Assembly (NCBI GenBank): GCA_017527945.1
Contig: JAFXPL010000094.1
Coordinates: 1-5,500, forward strand
DNA: 5,500 nucleotides
Direction of reading: 5' to 3'
From: Bacteroidales bacterium
Lineage (GTDB): Bacteria; Bacteroidota; Bacteroidia; Bacteroidales; WCHB1-69
The notes beneath the pieces are model-generated. The model saw only the letters and a list, made by a program, of their open reading frames with translations. It made no database searches and was not told the DNA's origin. Position 1 is the first letter of the stretch, and each line of letters begins with the position of its first letter. The translations under genes were made by a program, and so were the position numbers. Shown here piece after piece: positions 4,368 through 5,500 of this stretch.

Positions 4368-4842
4368 TTATAGCGTCCCGTCTTGTACAAATATTCGGCC
4401 CGGATTCTCATCGTCACGTCGGCACATTGCTCGTCGTTGGAAATCAACTTCATATCCACCACTGCTGCCGAGAGCCACTGGTAATTGGCATCCCCGCCCG
4501 TGTAAAGCTGCACTTTGCTTCCTTTAGGCTTTAGGGGTAATGAACGAAGATAAGTGGCATAGCTTTTGTCTTGCGGCTCAATTCTCTGGTATCCGAAAGG
4601 AGCCGGTACTTCTCCTATACGTTCAGCGTTCCAAGTGTTGCTGGTAATATGTGAGAAGGCCCACCACGCCCAAACACCACCCACAGTTAGCAGGATGGTG
4701 GCAGCAATTGAAATAGCAAGTTTCTTGCGGGTTTTGTTTTTCAGTGATTTTTCTTCCATAGGGGAGATTTGGGGTTTGGAGGCGCGATAAAAGTTGCGTT
4801 GGAATGCAATATACTGAACGGGGAGTTGCGGGCAGGGGGCCG

Positions 4843-5500
4843 CTATCGGCTTTCGGTTTGCAGAACCCGTATGATCGTTTCGCGGATATTCCGCATCGCC
4901 ACCTCCTTGCGCATAGCTTCTTCCATGGTGATGCCGGCAGGGTTGATGCACTCCACGTATGCGAAACCGGCTTGCAGCAGCTGCTCGCGGTCTTTGATAC
5001 GTCCTGCAATCAGACAGACGGGCACATCGGCTGATTGTTCCAGAATGCCCACGGGGAGCTTGCCCATCAGTGTTTGACGGTCGGAACCGCCCTCGCCAGT
5101 GATGACCATGTCGCTGTCTTTGACTATTTCATCGAAATGGATGGTTTCAAGCAACAGCTGGATGCCGGACTTGCATTCAGCCCCCATGTATTGCAGGAAA
5201 GCATAACCTAATCCGCCGGCGGCACCTGCCCCCTCCATTGCAGAGCGGTCGTAGCCGAAATGCTTGGCGGAAGCCTCGGCAAAAGCTCTGGCCCGGTTGT
5301 CCAACGTGAACACATCTTCCAGGGTGGCTCCCTTCTGCGGGCCGAACACGTGTGCCGCGCCATTCTCGCCGCACAGCGGATTTTTCACGTCGGAAGCGAT
5401 GGTGAAACGGACATGTTCCAACTCCTGGATGTCATCCCACGTGCCGTTTTTCGTGAAAGCATCCACCAAAGCGCGGATCATCCCGGTGCCTGCGTCGCTG
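4843..5500 (-). CDS. Glycerate kinase, C-terminal 218 residues (gene continues past right edge)
   Basis: ATP-dependent phosphorylation of glycerate, linking glycerate/glyoxylate-type carbon to lower glycolysis; cytoplasmic. The open frame extends past the apparent ATG at 5481 to the window edge. The upstream codons give SDAGTGM, matching the family's (T/S)xDxGxGM motif, so 5481 is an internal Met. Counting from that Met, further family motifs are NPLCGENGAAHVFGPQKGA (34-52), MEGAGAAGGLGYAF (82-95) and the signature VITGEGGSDRQTLMGKLPVG (126-145). In homologues TGEGxxDxQTxxGKxPxG is strongly conserved. The family (class I, GlxK/GarK type) is about 375-380 residues, so somewhat more than half is visible. 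The stop is TAG at 4845-4843. The sequence looks intact and functional. Which phosphoglycerate isomer is made cannot be told here, although GlxK/GarK relatives make 2-phosphoglycerate. Confidence 0.92.
   Translation of the reverse strand, partial: SDAGTGMIRALVDAFTKNGTWDDIQELEHVRFTIASDVKNPLCGENGAAHVFGPQKGATLEDVFTLDNRARAFAEASAKHFGYDRSAMEGAGAAGGLGYAFLQYMGAECKSGIQLLLETIHFDEIVKDSDMVITGEGGSDRQTLMGKLPVGILEQSADVPVCLIAGRIKDREQLLQAGFAYVECINPAGITMEEAMRKEVAMRNIRETIIRVLQTESR

Larger units (their letters stand above)
4313..4759 (-). pseudogene. DUF4846 family membrane-anchored protein, truncated by the insertion sequence
   Basis: Starts at ATG 4759 (MEEKSLKNKTRKK). A single hydrophobic segment at residues about 14-35 (LAISIAATILLTVGGVWAWW) suggests an N-terminal anchor or signal, putting the rest in the periplasm. 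The body reads like DUF4846 (a Bacteroidota family of unknown function): GYQRIEP, SYATYLRSLPLKPKGSKVQL at 66-85, QCADVTMRIRAEYLYKTGRY at 111-130. Native sequence stops at residue 130-131. The remaining residues (VGCSKYGFKNQQLVIGC) come from the right end of the insertion sequence before a stop at 4313. Family members are, from memory, roughly twice this length, so the C-terminal half is lost. I looked for that half beyond the left end of the element and did not find it. It follows the glycerate kinase gene by 83 bp on the same strand, possibly in one transcript. Frames upstream of 4759 overlap the kinase gene and are not used. Confidence 0.78.

Noticed and set aside
2730..4375. Target site duplication at the insertion sequence ends
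   Set aside because: The bases just outside 2736 and 4367 share no direct repeat of useful length.
4623..5077. Other open frames overlapping the glycerate kinase and DUF4846 genes on both strands
   Set aside because: They are shadows of two genes that show clear family motifs in one minus-strand frame each.

Overview
The window looks like a stretch of chromosome from a gut-type member of the Bacteroidales (Bacteroidota). The signs are three promoter-like sites matching the Bacteroidota -33 TTG / -7 TAnnTTTG pattern, AT-rich start contexts without Shine-Dalgarno sequences, a DUF4846-type gene, an Rpn/PD-(D/E)XK nuclease gene, and short REP-like hairpins scattered between genes. Genus cannot be fixed from this sequence alone.

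Left part (1-1985, minus strand): a coiled-coil protein gene runs off the left edge and has its own well-formed promoter. Upstream of it, after a 383-bp gap without a convincing gene, is an intact Rpn-family recombination-promoting nuclease / putative transposase gene (775-1860). That gene has a tandem Gly-x-x-x tetrapeptide repeat and a strong promoter (1978-2009). The promoter shows that the open frame upstream of 1860 is untranslated leader, and the leader carries a REP-like hairpin.

Middle (1986-2735): no intact gene. The region holds a relic of the 3' end of a second Rpn-type gene (2452-2559; 57 bp identical to the intact copy) and four short hairpins that all have GTTA or GTCA loops.

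Insertion sequence (2736-4367, plus strand): a 1,632-bp element with near-perfect terminal inverted repeats. It encodes a small coiled-coil ORF and a DDE transposase in the -1 frame. The two are joined at a run of nine A residues, so a ~481-residue transposase made by -1 frameshifting is likely.

Right part (4368-5500, minus strand): a membrane-anchored DUF4846 protein gene cut by the right end of the element, preceded by the 3' part of a glycerate kinase gene that runs off the right edge. The missing 3' half of the DUF4846 gene is not on the other side of the element, and no target duplication is visible. The present junctions therefore look like insertion followed by deletion or rearrangement, or a one-ended homologous recombination.

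There is no clear multi-gene defence or biosynthetic system. The region is best read as a recombination-prone intergenic and accessory stretch next to housekeeping metabolism.
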